Shown: positions 49,460 through 58,086 of the stretch, piece after piece | Position numbering within the stretch: the stretch's first letter is position 1 | How the letters are laid out: the number at the start of each line of letters is the position of its first letter | NCBI GenBank assembly: GCA_965205155.1 | Contig: OZ242033.1 | Span: 1,364,001 to 1,428,000 of the forward strand | DNA: 64,000 bases | Direction of reading: 5' to 3' | Source of the DNA: Aldehydirespirator sp965205155 | GTDB taxonomy: Bacteria; Actinomycetota; Acidimicrobiia; Acidimicrobiales; Aldehydirespiratoraceae | The notes under the pieces: generated by a model | The model's input: the letters and a program-made list of their open reading frames with translations, nothing else | Told to the model about the DNA's origin: nothing | The model's database searches: none | Position numbers and translations under genes: made by a program

Positions 49460-49676
49460 GCGGCCCAGCGCGGCGAGCCGGTCGCGCACTGCGGGAGAGT
49501 CGTAGCCGCGGTCCAGGTGCAGGGTCTCGATGTCGTCGAGGAGCCTGCTGTCAGCTACGGCTCTGAGGGTGGGCTCTAGGCGCTTGTCGTTGCGTCGGAG
49601 TTGTTGGTTGGGTCAGCCCGCAGTCCGCTCCGGGCAACCCGACGACCGGTAGATGGTCACCTATCCGCGCAGCCCC
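49444..49676. mobile_element. IS remnant / MITE-like element with perfect 17-bp terminal inverted repeats
   Basis: GGGGCTGCGCGGATAGG at 49444-49460 is the exact reverse complement of 49660-49676. The 233-bp interval holds a fragment of a DDE transposase on the minus strand. I see no clear target duplication (TTAG before the left end, ATAT after the right). The element separates the F420 oxidoreductase from the SulP gene, whose start lies 27 bases past the right end. Confidence 0.65.
49458..49612 (-). pseudogene. Transposase fragment (IS5-like DDE family)
   Basis: The minus strand encodes about 50 residues ending 'HLDRGYDSPAVRDRLAALG', preceded by 'RLEPTLRAVADSRLLDDIE'. The D-R-G-Y-D segment is the second-Asp region of IS5/IS1182-like DDE transposases. 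A stop precedes the fragment and the rest of the gene is missing, so it is dead. It lies wholly between the 17-bp ends. Confidence 0.65.
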
Positions 49677-49702
49677 ATATTCTCTAACGGACAGGTACGG
49701 GA

Positions 49703-51337
49703 GTGACGCCTGTGAACTACAGCCTGCAGACGCTTCGAGGAGATGTCTTCGGCGGGCTGACCGCGGCCGTGGTGGCGCTGCCGCTGGCACTGGCCTTCGG
49801 CGTGGCATCGGGCCTGGGTGCGATCGAGGGGCTGTACGGCGCGGTGGCAGTGGGCTTCCTCGCAGCGGTGTTCGGCGGAACCAAGACTGTGATCTCGGGG
49901 CCAACCGGGCCAATGGCCGTGGCGATGGCCGTCGTCATCGCCAGCCACGCGGACCACGACATCGGCCGCGCGCTCACAATCGTGGTGCTGGCCGGCCTCA
50001 TTCAGATCCTGCTGGGGGTGGTGAGGATCGGTCGGCTGGTCTCCTACACGCCGTATTCGGTGATCTCGGGATTCATGTCGGGCATAGGCGTGATCATCAT
50101 GGTGATCCAGACGCTGCCCTTCCTGGGTCTGCCCGTCAAGGAGGGCGGACCCCTAGAGACCATCCGCCAGTGGCCTGAGGCGGTGGAAGAACTCAACTGG
50201 AGAGCATTGGCAGTCGCGGCCGTCACGCTGGGAGTGGGCCTGGCGTGGCCGCGCCAGTTCAGTGAGATCCTGCCCTCAGCAGTGGCCGCTCTGGTTGCCG
50301 GAACGCTGCTGAGCGTGCTGTGGCTGAGCGACATCCCGGTCATCGGCGAAGTGCCCTCCGGGCTACCGGGCTTTCACCCACCAGACCTGTCCCCCGCCGG
50401 ACTGCTGGGGGATCTCCAACCGGCGCTCACGATCGCTCTGCTCGGAGCTATCGACACCCTCCTGACCGCCCTGATCGCCGACTCCATAACCCGCGAACGC
50501 CACGACCCGAACCGGGAACTTGTGGGACAGGGCCTCGGCAACACGCTCGCGGGGCTCTTCGGGGGAGTGCCCGGGGCGGGAGCGACCATGGGGACGATGG
50601 TCAACATACGGGCCGGCGGTCGCACACGGGTCGCCGGCGCGGTATGCGCGGTGCTCCTGCTGGCGGTGGCGCTAGGCCTGGGACGCTTCGTCGAGTCGAT
50701 CCCGCATGCGGTTCTGGCCGGCATCCTGATCAAGGTCGGATGGGACATAGTCGACTGGCGGTTCATGACCCATCTGCACCGGGTGCAGCGCGAGCACCTG
50801 CTGGTGATGGTCGTCACCCTCGGGTTGACCGTGTTCGCCGACCTTGTCACGGCAGTAGTGCTGGGCCTGGTTGCGGCCGGAATGGCCAGCGCCCGGCAGT
50901 TCGAGCGGCTGGAGTTGGACAACGTGATCTCGGTGCCGCTGCTGGACGACACCTTCCTGACGGACAGCACCCATACGGAGGGGCCCCACGAGTTCTCGGC
51001 CCGTGTCGGGCTTGTGGCGCTGAGGGGCACCTTCACGGTGGCGTCATCCAACAAGCTGATCGCGACCCTCGGAGCCGACGTCCGCGATCACGAAGTGGTC
51101 ATCATCGACTTCTCGGAGACCGTCTACATGGATGACAGCGCGGCGGTGGTGGTAGAGCAGCTCATCGATGTCGCCTTCGATGAGGAGACCGAGTGCATTG
51201 TCGTGGGTACCTCGGACCTGCCCCTCGGCAGCCTCCAGGCGCTCGACACCCTCCAGCGAGTGCCGGCCGACCGCTTCGTCGACGACCTCGACGAGGCCCG
51301 CAGTCTGGCCGAGCGATTGCTGGCGGACAGCCAATAG
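49703..51337 (+). CDS. SulP-family anion transporter with STAS domain
   Basis: A 544-residue transporter. 'LTAAVVALPLALAFGVASGLG' and 'SGPTGPMAVAMAVV' are the TM1 and TM3 signatures of SLC26/SulP proteins; ten or more hydrophobic helices run to about residue 400. The C-terminal STAS domain begins near 'FTVASSNKL' and contains 'VVIIDFSETVYMDDSAA'. Substrates in this family are sulfate, bicarbonate or dicarboxylates. Start is GTG. The convergent sulfatase gene makes sulfate a reasonable guess, but bicarbonate is equally possible. Confidence 0.88.
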   Translation: MTPVNYSLQTLRGDVFGGLTAAVVALPLALAFGVASGLGAIEGLYGAVAVGFLAAVFGGTKTVISGPTGPMAVAMAVVIASHADHDIGRALTIVVLAGLIQILLGVVRIGRLVSYTPYSVISGFMSGIGVIIMVIQTLPFLGLPVKEGGPLETIRQWPEAVEELNWRALAVAAVTLGVGLAWPRQFSEILPSAVAALVAGTLLSVLWLSDIPVIGEVPSGLPGFHPPDLSPAGLLGDLQPALTIALLGAIDTLLTALIADSITRERHDPNRELVGQGLGNTLAGLFGGVPGAGATMGTMVNIRAGGRTRVAGAVCAVLLLAVALGLGRFVESIPHAVLAGILIKVGWDIVDWRFMTHLHRVQREHLLVMVVTLGLTVFADLVTAVVLGLVAAGMASARQFERLELDNVISVPLLDDTFLTDSTHTEGPHEFSARVGLVALRGTFTVASSNKLIATLGADVRDHEVVIIDFSETVYMDDSAAVVVEQLIDVAFDEETECIVVGTSDLPLGSLQALDTLQRVPADRFVDDLDEARSLAERLLADSQ

Positions 51338-51340
51338 ACC

Positions 51341-51380
51341 CTGGCAGCGTCCGGCCAGCGTCAGGGCCAGACGCTGCCAG
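51341..51380. terminator. Bidirectional hairpin between sulP and the sulfatase
   Basis: CTGGCAGCGTC (51341-51351) pairs perfectly with GACGCTGCCAG (51370-51380), and an inner GGCC/GGCC can extend the stem. It begins three bases after the sulP stop and ends 13 bases before the sulfatase stop, so it can serve both converging genes. No T-tract. Confidence 0.7.
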
Positions 51381-51393
51381 CCTCAACGGCCGT

Positions 51394-52914
51394 TCAGGCT
51401 GGGATCCTGACGCGGCTGCTGACACCGATCTGGGCGTAGGTCGTGTGGTCGCGGACGTATTCGGTGTTGGCGTCGCGCTCGGGCCGGTAGTCCCAGCCGG
51501 GCCCGTTGGTGCCGATCGCGGCCTGGATGGCGCGCCGGGACCGCTGGGAGGCGAGCACCCGCTCGCGGATGGCCACGCTGTCCCAGCGCTGCACGGTTTC
51601 GGCTGCGAAGGCCGCGGTCAGCTCCGCGCAGCCGGGTTCGTCAGCCAGGTTGGTGCGCTCGAGCGGGTCGGCCTCGACGTCGTAGAGCAGTGGGGGATCG
51701 GAGTCGCAGTGGATGTACTTGTGGCGGCCCCGGCGGATCATGAAGAGCGGATGCGACGTCAACACGGCCATGTACTCACCGACCGTCTCGTCCACGTCGT
51801 CGGCGCCGCCGGTGGCGAGCTCCCAGAGGCTGCGCCCGGAGATCGGTGTCCCGAGCTCGGGCCAGGCGCCACCGTCGGAGGCGATGTCGAGCAGGGTGGG
51901 CAGCAGATCCACCAGCGAGCAGGCGTTGGGCGCGGTCGTGCCCGGCGCGATGCCGGGCCCGGCCATGATCAGGGGCACCCGGGCCGAGCGCTCGAAGAAC
52001 GACATCTTGAAGAACACGCTCCGGTCGCCGAGCATGTCGCCGTGGTCGCTGGTGACGATGACCACCGTGTCGTCGAGCCGGCCGGTCTCTGCCAGCGCAT
52101 CGACTAACCGGCCGAGCCAGGAATCGAAGAAGCTGGTGGCCGCGTAGTACCCGTGGCGGGCGGTGCGGTACTGGGCCTCGGTGTAGCCGGCGGTGTCGCC
52201 CTGGGTGCCCTGGCGGATGCGCAGGGTGTGGGGGTCGACCTCCTCGTCGCGGATGGGATCGGGCAGGTCGATGTCGTCGTGGTCGTAGAGGTTCCACCAC
52301 TCGGGACGGGCCTCATAGGGGTCGTGGGGATGGATGAACGACGCCACCAGGAAGAACGGCCGGTCGTCGGCGTGGGGCCGGGCCAAGTCGTAGAGGCGGC
52401 GCACGGCCGCGAATCCGACCTCGTCGTCGTAGTCGATCTGGAAGTTGGCGAGTACCGGTCCGGCCCCGGTCACCGACTCGAAGTCGTAGTACCACTTGCC
52501 GGGATGCTGGGCGGCCGCGTCCCAGTTGGCGGCCCAGGCGAAGCCGGACGGGTAGACGTCGGTGGTGAGGCGCTCCTCGAAGCCGTGGAGCTGGTCGGGT
52601 CCGACGAAGTGCATCTTGCCCGAGAGAGTGGTGCGGTAACCGGCCAGCCGCAGGTAGTGGGCCATGGTGGGGATCGAGGCCGTGAACTCGGCTCCGTTGT
52701 CGAACGCTCCGATCTCCGACGCGAGCTGCCCCGACATCATCGAGAACCGCGACGGTGCGCACAGCGGCGAACTGCAGTAGGCGGCGTCGAAGCGGACTCC
52801 CCGCTCTGCCAGGGAATCCATGGCGGGAGTGCGAACCAGCGGGTGACCGTATGCACCGGTGAAATGAGGTGCCAGCTGGTCGGCCATCACCACCAGGATG
52901 TTGGGTCTGTCCAT
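51394..52914 (-). CDS. betC: Sulfatase, choline-sulfatase-like
   Basis: A 506-residue type I sulfatase. The formylglycine-forming Cys52 is in 'CSSPLCAPSRFSMMSG' (C-x-P-S-R), metal ligands are in 'ILVVMADQLAPHF' and 'VIVTSDHGDMLGD', and 'GYRTTLSGKMHFVGPDQ' and the C-terminal region with 'WDYRPERD' resemble choline-sulfatase (BetC). It would release sulfate from choline-O-sulfate or a related alkyl sulfate in the cytoplasm, since no signal peptide is present. The exact substrate is inferred. It converges on the SulP transporter gene. Confidence 0.78.
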   Translation of the reverse strand: MDRPNILVVMADQLAPHFTGAYGHPLVRTPAMDSLAERGVRFDAAYCSSPLCAPSRFSMMSGQLASEIGAFDNGAEFTASIPTMAHYLRLAGYRTTLSGKMHFVGPDQLHGFEERLTTDVYPSGFAWAANWDAAAQHPGKWYYDFESVTGAGPVLANFQIDYDDEVGFAAVRRLYDLARPHADDRPFFLVASFIHPHDPYEARPEWWNLYDHDDIDLPDPIRDEEVDPHTLRIRQGTQGDTAGYTEAQYRTARHGYYAATSFFDSWLGRLVDALAETGRLDDTVVIVTSDHGDMLGDRSVFFKMSFFERSARVPLIMAGPGIAPGTTAPNACSLVDLLPTLLDIASDGGAWPELGTPISGRSLWELATGGADDVDETVGEYMAVLTSHPLFMIRRGRHKYIHCDSDPPLLYDVEADPLERTNLADEPGCAELTAAFAAETVQRWDSVAIRERVLASQRSRRAIQAAIGTNGPGWDYRPERDANTEYVRDHTTYAQIGVSSRVRIPA

Positions 52915-52997
52915 GGCCGGACGCTAGCGCTGGCCCAGCGAGCAGGACGCTCATCCGAACGTTCATCCGAGAGCGTTATCGAACCTATTCTTCGAAG

Positions 52998-53585
52998 ATG
53001 GAGCCAGACCTCGACACCGAGACCAACGGGGTGGCCGGGCTGCTGCTGTTTCCCGGGGCGGGGGGCAACGCCGACCAGCACACGCTCGTCGCTCTCGATG
53101 CCGGGCTCCAGCTGCCGGTGCGCCGTGCAGAGTTCGCATACCGGCGCGAGGGACGCCGCTTTCCCGACCGGGCTCCGAAGCTGGTCGCCGAAGTGCGCGC
53201 TGCGGCCGAGGCCTTCGCAGCCGAGCTGGGCACCGCCACGGCACGGTTGGTGCTGGGCGGGCGGTCGATGGGAGGACGCATGTGCTCCATGGCCGTGGCC
53301 GAGGGGCTCGAGGCGGCCGGGCTGGTGCTGCTCAGCTATCCGCTGCACCCGCCGGGCAAGCCCGAGAAGCTGCGGGTCGAGCACTTCAGCGGCATGGACG
53401 TGCCCACGCTTCTTGTGAACGGCGACCGGGACCCGTTCGGTACGCCCGATGAGTTCCAGGCCCATCTGGGCGCCATCGCCGGAGACGTGACCGTGCACTG
53501 GCTTGAGGGCCAGGGCCATGACCCCAGACCACGGGTCGACACGGAGATCGTGACGGCGGTGGGCGCCTTCCTGGCCGAACTCTGA
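52998..53585 (+). CDS. Alpha/beta hydrolase of the KANL3/Tex30 type
   Basis: A 195-residue small alpha/beta hydrolase. 'GLLLFPGAGGNADQHTL' contains the oxyanion loop, the nucleophile is Ser90 in 'LVLGGRSMGGRMCS', the Asp lies in 'LVNGDRDPFGTP' and the His in 'GQGHDPRP'. Bacterial relatives are of unknown substrate. The ATG at 52998 fits the conserved start. It is divergent from the sulfatase and 52 bases before prfA. Confidence 0.8.
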   Translation: MEPDLDTETNGVAGLLLFPGAGGNADQHTLVALDAGLQLPVRRAEFAYRREGRRFPDRAPKLVAEVRAAAEAFAAELGTATARLVLGGRSMGGRMCSMAVAEGLEAAGLVLLSYPLHPPGKPEKLRVEHFSGMDVPTLLVNGDRDPFGTPDEFQAHLGAIAGDVTVHWLEGQGHDPRPRVDTEIVTAVGAFLAEL

Positions 53586-53637
53586 GGCCCGGCAAGGCCG
53601 CTCAGAGCGCCCCGGCGGGGCCGGTAGCCTCGAAGCC

Positions 53638-54708
53638 ATGCTGGAGCGGATCGCCGGCCTTGCCGACGAGCTGAGGGATGTCGAGATGCGCCTGGGTGAC
53701 CCCGCGGTGCAGTCCGACCCGCGCCGTCTGGCCGAGCTGGGTCGCCGCCACAAGCAACTCGACGAGGTCGTGACGGTGGGGCAGCGCCTGCGGGCCGCGG
53801 TCGACGACCTCGATGAGGCCCGCCGGATGCACGCCGCGGCCGACTCGGCCGAGAGGGCGGAGCTTCGGGAGATGATCGACGAGCTCGAAGCGGCCGAGGC
53901 CGCGGCCACCGACGAGTTGCGGGTGCTGCTGCTCCCGCCCGACCCCAACGAGGGCCGCAACGTGATCGTCGAGATCCGCGGCGCGGCCGGCGGTGAGGAG
54001 GCCAACCTCTTCGCCCGCGACCTGTTCCTGATGTACCAGGCATTCGCCAAGCGGCAGCGGTGGAGGCTCGAGCCGCTGGCCGCCTCGCCCTCGGATCTCG
54101 GGGGCTACACCGAGGTGAGCGGCCTCATCTCCGGTGATCAGGCCTGGACCCGTATGAAGCACGAGGCGGGCACCCACCGGGTGCAGCGGGTGCCGGTGAC
54201 CGAGTCGCAGGGCCGGGTGCACACGTCGTCGGCGACGGTGTCGGTGCTGCCGGAGGCCGAGGAGGTGGAGGTGCAGATCGACGAGTCCGACCTGCAGATC
54301 GACGTCTACCGATCGTCGGGCCCCGGTGGCCAGTCGGTGAACACCACCGACTCGGCGGTGCGGGTCACGCACGTGCCCAGCGGGATCGTGGTGGCCATGC
54401 AGGACGAGAAGAGCCAGCTCCAGAACAAGCAGAAGGCACTCCGGGTGCTGCGGTCGAGGCTGCTGCAGGCCGAGCAGGAGCGGGCCTCGGCCGAGCAGTC
54501 GGCCATGCGCCGGGGCCAGGTCGGCGGCGGCGACCGGTCCGAGAAGATCCGCACCTACAACATGAAGGAGAACCGGATCACCGACCATCGCATCGGCTTC
54601 ACCCTCTACAAGCTGGACCGGGTGTTGGCCGGCGAGCTCGACGAGTTGAGCGACGCGCTCGTACAGGACGAGCAGCGCACGCTCCTCGCCGCCGGCGACG
54701 ACGCCTGA
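53638..54708 (+). CDS. prfA: Peptide chain release factor 1
   Basis: A 356-residue class I release factor reading UAA and UAG. The catalytic GGQ is in 'SSGPGGQSVNTTDSAVR', and the RF1 codon-recognition region is near 'VQRVPVTESQGRVHTS'. Normal length. It begins the second part of the conserved block and is followed 16 bases later by prmC, its methyltransferase. Confidence 0.96.
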   Translation: MLERIAGLADELRDVEMRLGDPAVQSDPRRLAELGRRHKQLDEVVTVGQRLRAAVDDLDEARRMHAAADSAERAELREMIDELEAAEAAATDELRVLLLPPDPNEGRNVIVEIRGAAGGEEANLFARDLFLMYQAFAKRQRWRLEPLAASPSDLGGYTEVSGLISGDQAWTRMKHEAGTHRVQRVPVTESQGRVHTSSATVSVLPEAEEVEVQIDESDLQIDVYRSSGPGGQSVNTTDSAVRVTHVPSGIVVAMQDEKSQLQNKQKALRVLRSRLLQAEQERASAEQSAMRRGQVGGGDRSEKIRTYNMKENRITDHRIGFTLYKLDRVLAGELDELSDALVQDEQRTLLAAGDDA

Positions 54709-54724
54709 CACCGATCGTCAGGCC

Positions 54725-55621
54725 GTGGTCTCAACCGGCGAGCCCGTGCTGTGGCGCAGCCTCTTCGAGGAGGCGCGGCACCGGCTGGCCGGAAGCGACG
54801 GTGTGGACTCGCCCGACGTCGACGCTCGCCGCATCGTCGAGGCAGCGGCGGGGGCGACGCCCGCCGGGTTCGAGAGCGCCCTCGACGAGCCGGCCACCGA
54901 GCGGGCCGCGGCCTGGTTCTACTCGATGCTCCAGCGGCGGGGCGCGGGCGAGCCGCTGCAGTACGTGGTGGGCTCGTGGAGCTTCCGGTCCCTCGACTTG
55001 ATGGTCGATCGCCGGGTGCTGATCCCCAGACCCGAGACCGAGGTCGTAGCGGGCTGGGCGGTGGACGAGGCGGCCAGGCGCTCGGCCGTCCTCGGCCGCG
55101 ATCACGATGTGGTGGTGGTCGATCTGGGCACCGGTTCGGGCGCCATCGGGTTGTCGGTGGCCGCCGAGTGTCCCGGCACCCGGGTGTATGCCACCGACGT
55201 GTCGGCCGGAGCCCTGGCCGTGGCCAGCGCCAACCTTGCGGGTCTCGGACGGGCGGCGGCCCGGGTGACGCTGCACGAGGGCGACTGGTTCGAGGCCCTG
55301 CCCGACGCGCTGAGAGGATCGGTGGACATGGTCGTGTCCAACCCGCCGTACATCGGCACCGGCGAGGAACTGCCGCCGGTGGTGGCCGACTGGGAGCCGC
55401 CGGTGGCGCTGTGGTCAGGGCCCACAGGGCGCGAAGCCGTCGAGCAGGTTGTGGCTGGAGCGTCCCAGTGGCTGTGCCCGGGCGGGGCTCTGATCATGGA
55501 GGTGGCATCGCATCGAGCTCAGGAGTCGGCCACTCTCGTCTCGGGCGCCGGGTTCGGAGACGTGCGGGTTGAGCGTGACCTGGCGGGACTCGAGAGAGTC
55601 GTGATGGGGCGGCTGCCATGA
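54725..55621 (+). CDS. prmC: Release factor glutamine methyltransferase
   Basis: A 298-residue SAM-dependent methyltransferase that modifies the GGQ glutamine of release factors. SAM motif 'VVVDLGTGSGAIGLSVA' and the substrate motif 'MVVSNPPYIGTGEE' are clear; 'LIPRPETEVVAGW' is the family's N-terminal signature. Start is GTG. The stop overlaps the sua5 start by four bases (ATGA). Confidence 0.94.
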   Translation: MVSTGEPVLWRSLFEEARHRLAGSDGVDSPDVDARRIVEAAAGATPAGFESALDEPATERAAAWFYSMLQRRGAGEPLQYVVGSWSFRSLDLMVDRRVLIPRPETEVVAGWAVDEAARRSAVLGRDHDVVVVDLGTGSGAIGLSVAAECPGTRVYATDVSAGALAVASANLAGLGRAAARVTLHEGDWFEALPDALRGSVDMVVSNPPYIGTGEELPPVVADWEPPVALWSGPTGREAVEQVVAGASQWLCPGGALIMEVASHRAQESATLVSGAGFGDVRVERDLAGLERVVMGRLP

Positions 55622-56250
55622 GTTCGTCCGCGGTGATGCCCGTGACCAGCCCCGAGAAGCGGTCGGCGGCACTGGCCGCGGCCCTCGGCGCACTCCGGGC
55701 TGGAGAGCCCGTAGGGGTGCCTACCGACACCGTGTACGGGCTGGCCGCCGACGCGGCCGATGCCGACGCCGTTCAGCGGCTGTTCGAACTGAAGGAACGT
55801 CCCCCCGATCTCAGCATCGCGGTGCTGGTCGCCGATGTGGCTGCAGCCGAGGCGCTGGTGGAGTTCACGCCGCAGGCACGCAGGCTGGCCGAGCACTTCT
55901 GGCCGGGACCGCTGACCGTCGTGGCGGTCCGCACGTCCGCCGCGCCCCGGCATCTCGGAACGGGCACAACCATCGGCGTGCGCCTGCCCGACGACGACAC
56001 GATGCGGGCCATCGCCGCACCGGGGCCCCTGGCCGTCACCAGTGCCAACCTCCACGGCGGCCCCACGCCGTCTACTGCCCAAGGTGTGGCCGATCTGTTC
56101 CCGACTCTTTGTCTGGTCATTGACGGCGGGCCACGTCCCGGCGCGTCGTCCACGGTCGTGGACATGACCGGGGCTGATCCGGTGGTCTTGCGGGAAGGTC
56201 CCGTAGGCCTCGACGAGATCATCGCGGTCACCCAGGACCCCGGGTCCTAG
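55618..56250 (+). CDS. tsaC: L-threonylcarbamoyladenylate synthase (Sua5/YciO/YrdC family)
   Basis: A 210-residue single-domain TsaC-type protein that makes threonylcarbamoyl-AMP for t6A37 of ANN-decoding tRNAs. 'GEPVGVPTDTVYGLAADA', 'FELKERPPDLSIAVLV', 'FWPGPLTVVAV' and 'VTSANLHGGPTPST' are conserved. The extra C-terminal Sua5 domain is absent. It is coupled to prmC and followed one base later by rpiB. Confidence 0.92.
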   Translation: MSSSAVMPVTSPEKRSAALAAALGALRAGEPVGVPTDTVYGLAADAADADAVQRLFELKERPPDLSIAVLVADVAAAEALVEFTPQARRLAEHFWPGPLTVVAVRTSAAPRHLGTGTTIGVRLPDDDTMRAIAAPGPLAVTSANLHGGPTPSTAQGVADLFPTLCLVIDGGPRPGASSTVVDMTGADPVVLREGPVGLDEIIAVTQDPGS

Positions 56251-56251
56251 G

Positions 56252-56704
56252 ATGGCGGCCGTGAGGATCGCGGTGGGGGCGGACCATGCGGGGTACGGCC
56301 TGAAGCAGGCGCTGGCCGAGCACCTGCGGGCCACCGGCCACGACGTGACCGACTGCGGCACCTACTCCGCCGACCGGGTGGACTACCCCGATTTCGGCGC
56401 GGCGGTGGGCCAAGCGGTGGCCGAGGGCCACGCCGACTTGGGCGTGTGCGTGTGCGGCAGCGGCAACGGGATCGCCATGGCGGCCAACAAGATCTCGGGC
56501 GTACGGGCAGCGGTCGCCTACGACGTGACCTCGGCCCGCCTGGCCCGGGCCCACAACGACGCCAACGTGCTGTGCATCGGGGAGCGGCTCACCGGTGCCG
56601 AGGTGGCCCGCGAGGCGCTGGACGCCTGGCTGGGGGCGTCCTTCGACGGCGGTCGCCACCAGGCCCGGGTGGCCAAGCTTGACGCCCTCGGCAACTCCGG
56701 CTGA
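56252..56704 (+). CDS. rpiB: Ribose-5-phosphate isomerase B
   Basis: A 150-residue RpiB/LacAB isomerase interconverting ribose-5- and ribulose-5-phosphate. 'VRIAVGADHAGYGLKQAL' carries the D-H pair, and the catalytic Cys is in 'GVCVCGSGNGIAMAANK'. The ATG at 56252 is one base past the tsaC stop; a GTG four codons in is an alternative. Downstream lies a 99-base leader before glyA. Confidence 0.93.
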   Translation: MAAVRIAVGADHAGYGLKQALAEHLRATGHDVTDCGTYSADRVDYPDFGAAVGQAVAEGHADLGVCVCGSGNGIAMAANKISGVRAAVAYDVTSARLARAHNDANVLCIGERLTGAEVAREALDAWLGASFDGGRHQARVAKLDALGNSG

Positions 56705-56803
56705 TCTTCACCAAGAATCTACGCCGCTTGCCCCCCGAGCCTCGCTACTGTGCGGCCAGGCATCCCGGCCGCCGCGCCCGACCGAACGAGAATCGAGGAA
56801 CCA

Positions 56804-58060
56804 ATGCCCTGGCCTATCGCTGACGAGGCTGTCTTCGACCTGATCCGCCAAGAGGTTCACCGCCAGAACACGACCATCCAGCTCATCGCCTCGGAGAACT
56901 TCGCCAGCCCTGCGGTGATGGCCGCCACCGGCTCGGTGTTCACCAACAAGTACAGCGAGGGCTATCCCGGCCGGCGCTACTACGGCGGCAACATGGTGGT
57001 CGACGAGGTCGAGGACCTGGCCCGCCGCCGGGCCTGCGAGCTGTTCGGGGCCGACCACGCCAACGTGCAGCCCCACGCCGGCGCCATCGCCAACATGGGC
57101 GCCTACCAGGCGCTGCTGGAGGCGGGCGACACCGTGCTGGGCATGAGCCTCGACCACGGCGGGCACCTCACCCACGGGTCCCCGGTCAACTTCTCGGGCC
57201 TGCAGTACCGGTTCGTGTCCTACGGGGTCACCGCCAGCGACGAGCGGATCGACATGGACCAGCTGCGGGACCTGGCCCTGGCCGAGCGGCCCAAGCTGAT
57301 CGTGGCCGGCGCCACCGCCTACCCCCGCCTGATCCACCCCGAGCCGCTGCGGGAGATCGCCGACGAGTCGGGCGCCATGCTGATGTTCGACGCGGCCCAC
57401 ATCGCGGGGCTGATCGCGGGCGGTGTGCACCCCAACCCGACCCAGTACGCGGATGTGGTGACATTCACCACCCACAAGACGCTGCGCGGCCCCCGGGGCG
57501 GCGCCATCATCTGCCGCTCGGACTACGGGCCGGCGGTCGACAAGGCTATGTTCCCCGGCATCCAGGGCGGGCCGCTTGACCACGCGGTGGCGGCCAAGGC
57601 GGTGGCCTTCGCCGAGGCGGCCACCGACGAGTTCGCCGACTACGCGGCCCGCATCGTGGAGAACTCCCGGGCTCTGGCCTCGGCGCTGGCCGGGCACGGA
57701 TTCCGGCTCGTCTCCGGCGGCACCGACAACCATCTCATGCTGGTGGACCTGCGAACCTTCGATCCTGACCTGACCGGCAAGGAGGCCCAGGCCACCCTCG
57801 ACGCCGCCGGGATCAGTCTCAACAAGAACACCGTGCCCGACGACCCCCGCTCGCCGTTCGTCACCTCCGGTGTGCGCATCGGCACGCCCGCGGTCACCAC
57901 CCAGGGCATGGACACCGACGACATGGCAACCATTGGGGATCTCATCTCCAGGGCGCTGCGCAACCGCACCGACGAGGCCGCGGTGGCTGCGGTGAGGGCC
58001 GACGCCAAGGCTCTGTGCACGGCCAAGCCTCCCTACCCGGGACTCGACACCCGGGACTAG
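56804..58060 (+). CDS. glyA: Serine hydroxymethyltransferase
   Basis: A 418-residue PLP enzyme interconverting serine and glycine with folate one-carbon units. 'QLIASENFASPAVM', 'YPGRRYYGGN' and the PLP-lysine segment 'VTFTTHKTLRGPRGG' are invariant. ATG 56804 has GAGG a few bases upstream. The 99-base spacer after rpiB has no gene and no riboswitch I can recognise. Confidence 0.96.
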   Translation: MPWPIADEAVFDLIRQEVHRQNTTIQLIASENFASPAVMAATGSVFTNKYSEGYPGRRYYGGNMVVDEVEDLARRRACELFGADHANVQPHAGAIANMGAYQALLEAGDTVLGMSLDHGGHLTHGSPVNFSGLQYRFVSYGVTASDERIDMDQLRDLALAERPKLIVAGATAYPRLIHPEPLREIADESGAMLMFDAAHIAGLIAGGVHPNPTQYADVVTFTTHKTLRGPRGGAIICRSDYGPAVDKAMFPGIQGGPLDHAVAAKAVAFAEAATDEFADYAARIVENSRALASALAGHGFRLVSGGTDNHLMLVDLRTFDPDLTGKEAQATLDAAGISLNKNTVPDDPRSPFVTSGVRIGTPAVTTQGMDTDDMATIGDLISRALRNRTDEAAVAAVRADAKALCTAKPPYPGLDTRD

Positions 58061-58086
58061 TTGATTCCCGGTCGAGCCGCCGGTGC

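Noticed and set aside
31000..53600. Prophage or integrative element explaining the accessory stretch
   Set aside because: No integrase, phage structural gene, conjugation gene or tRNA-flanking att repeat is visible; only one small IS remnant.
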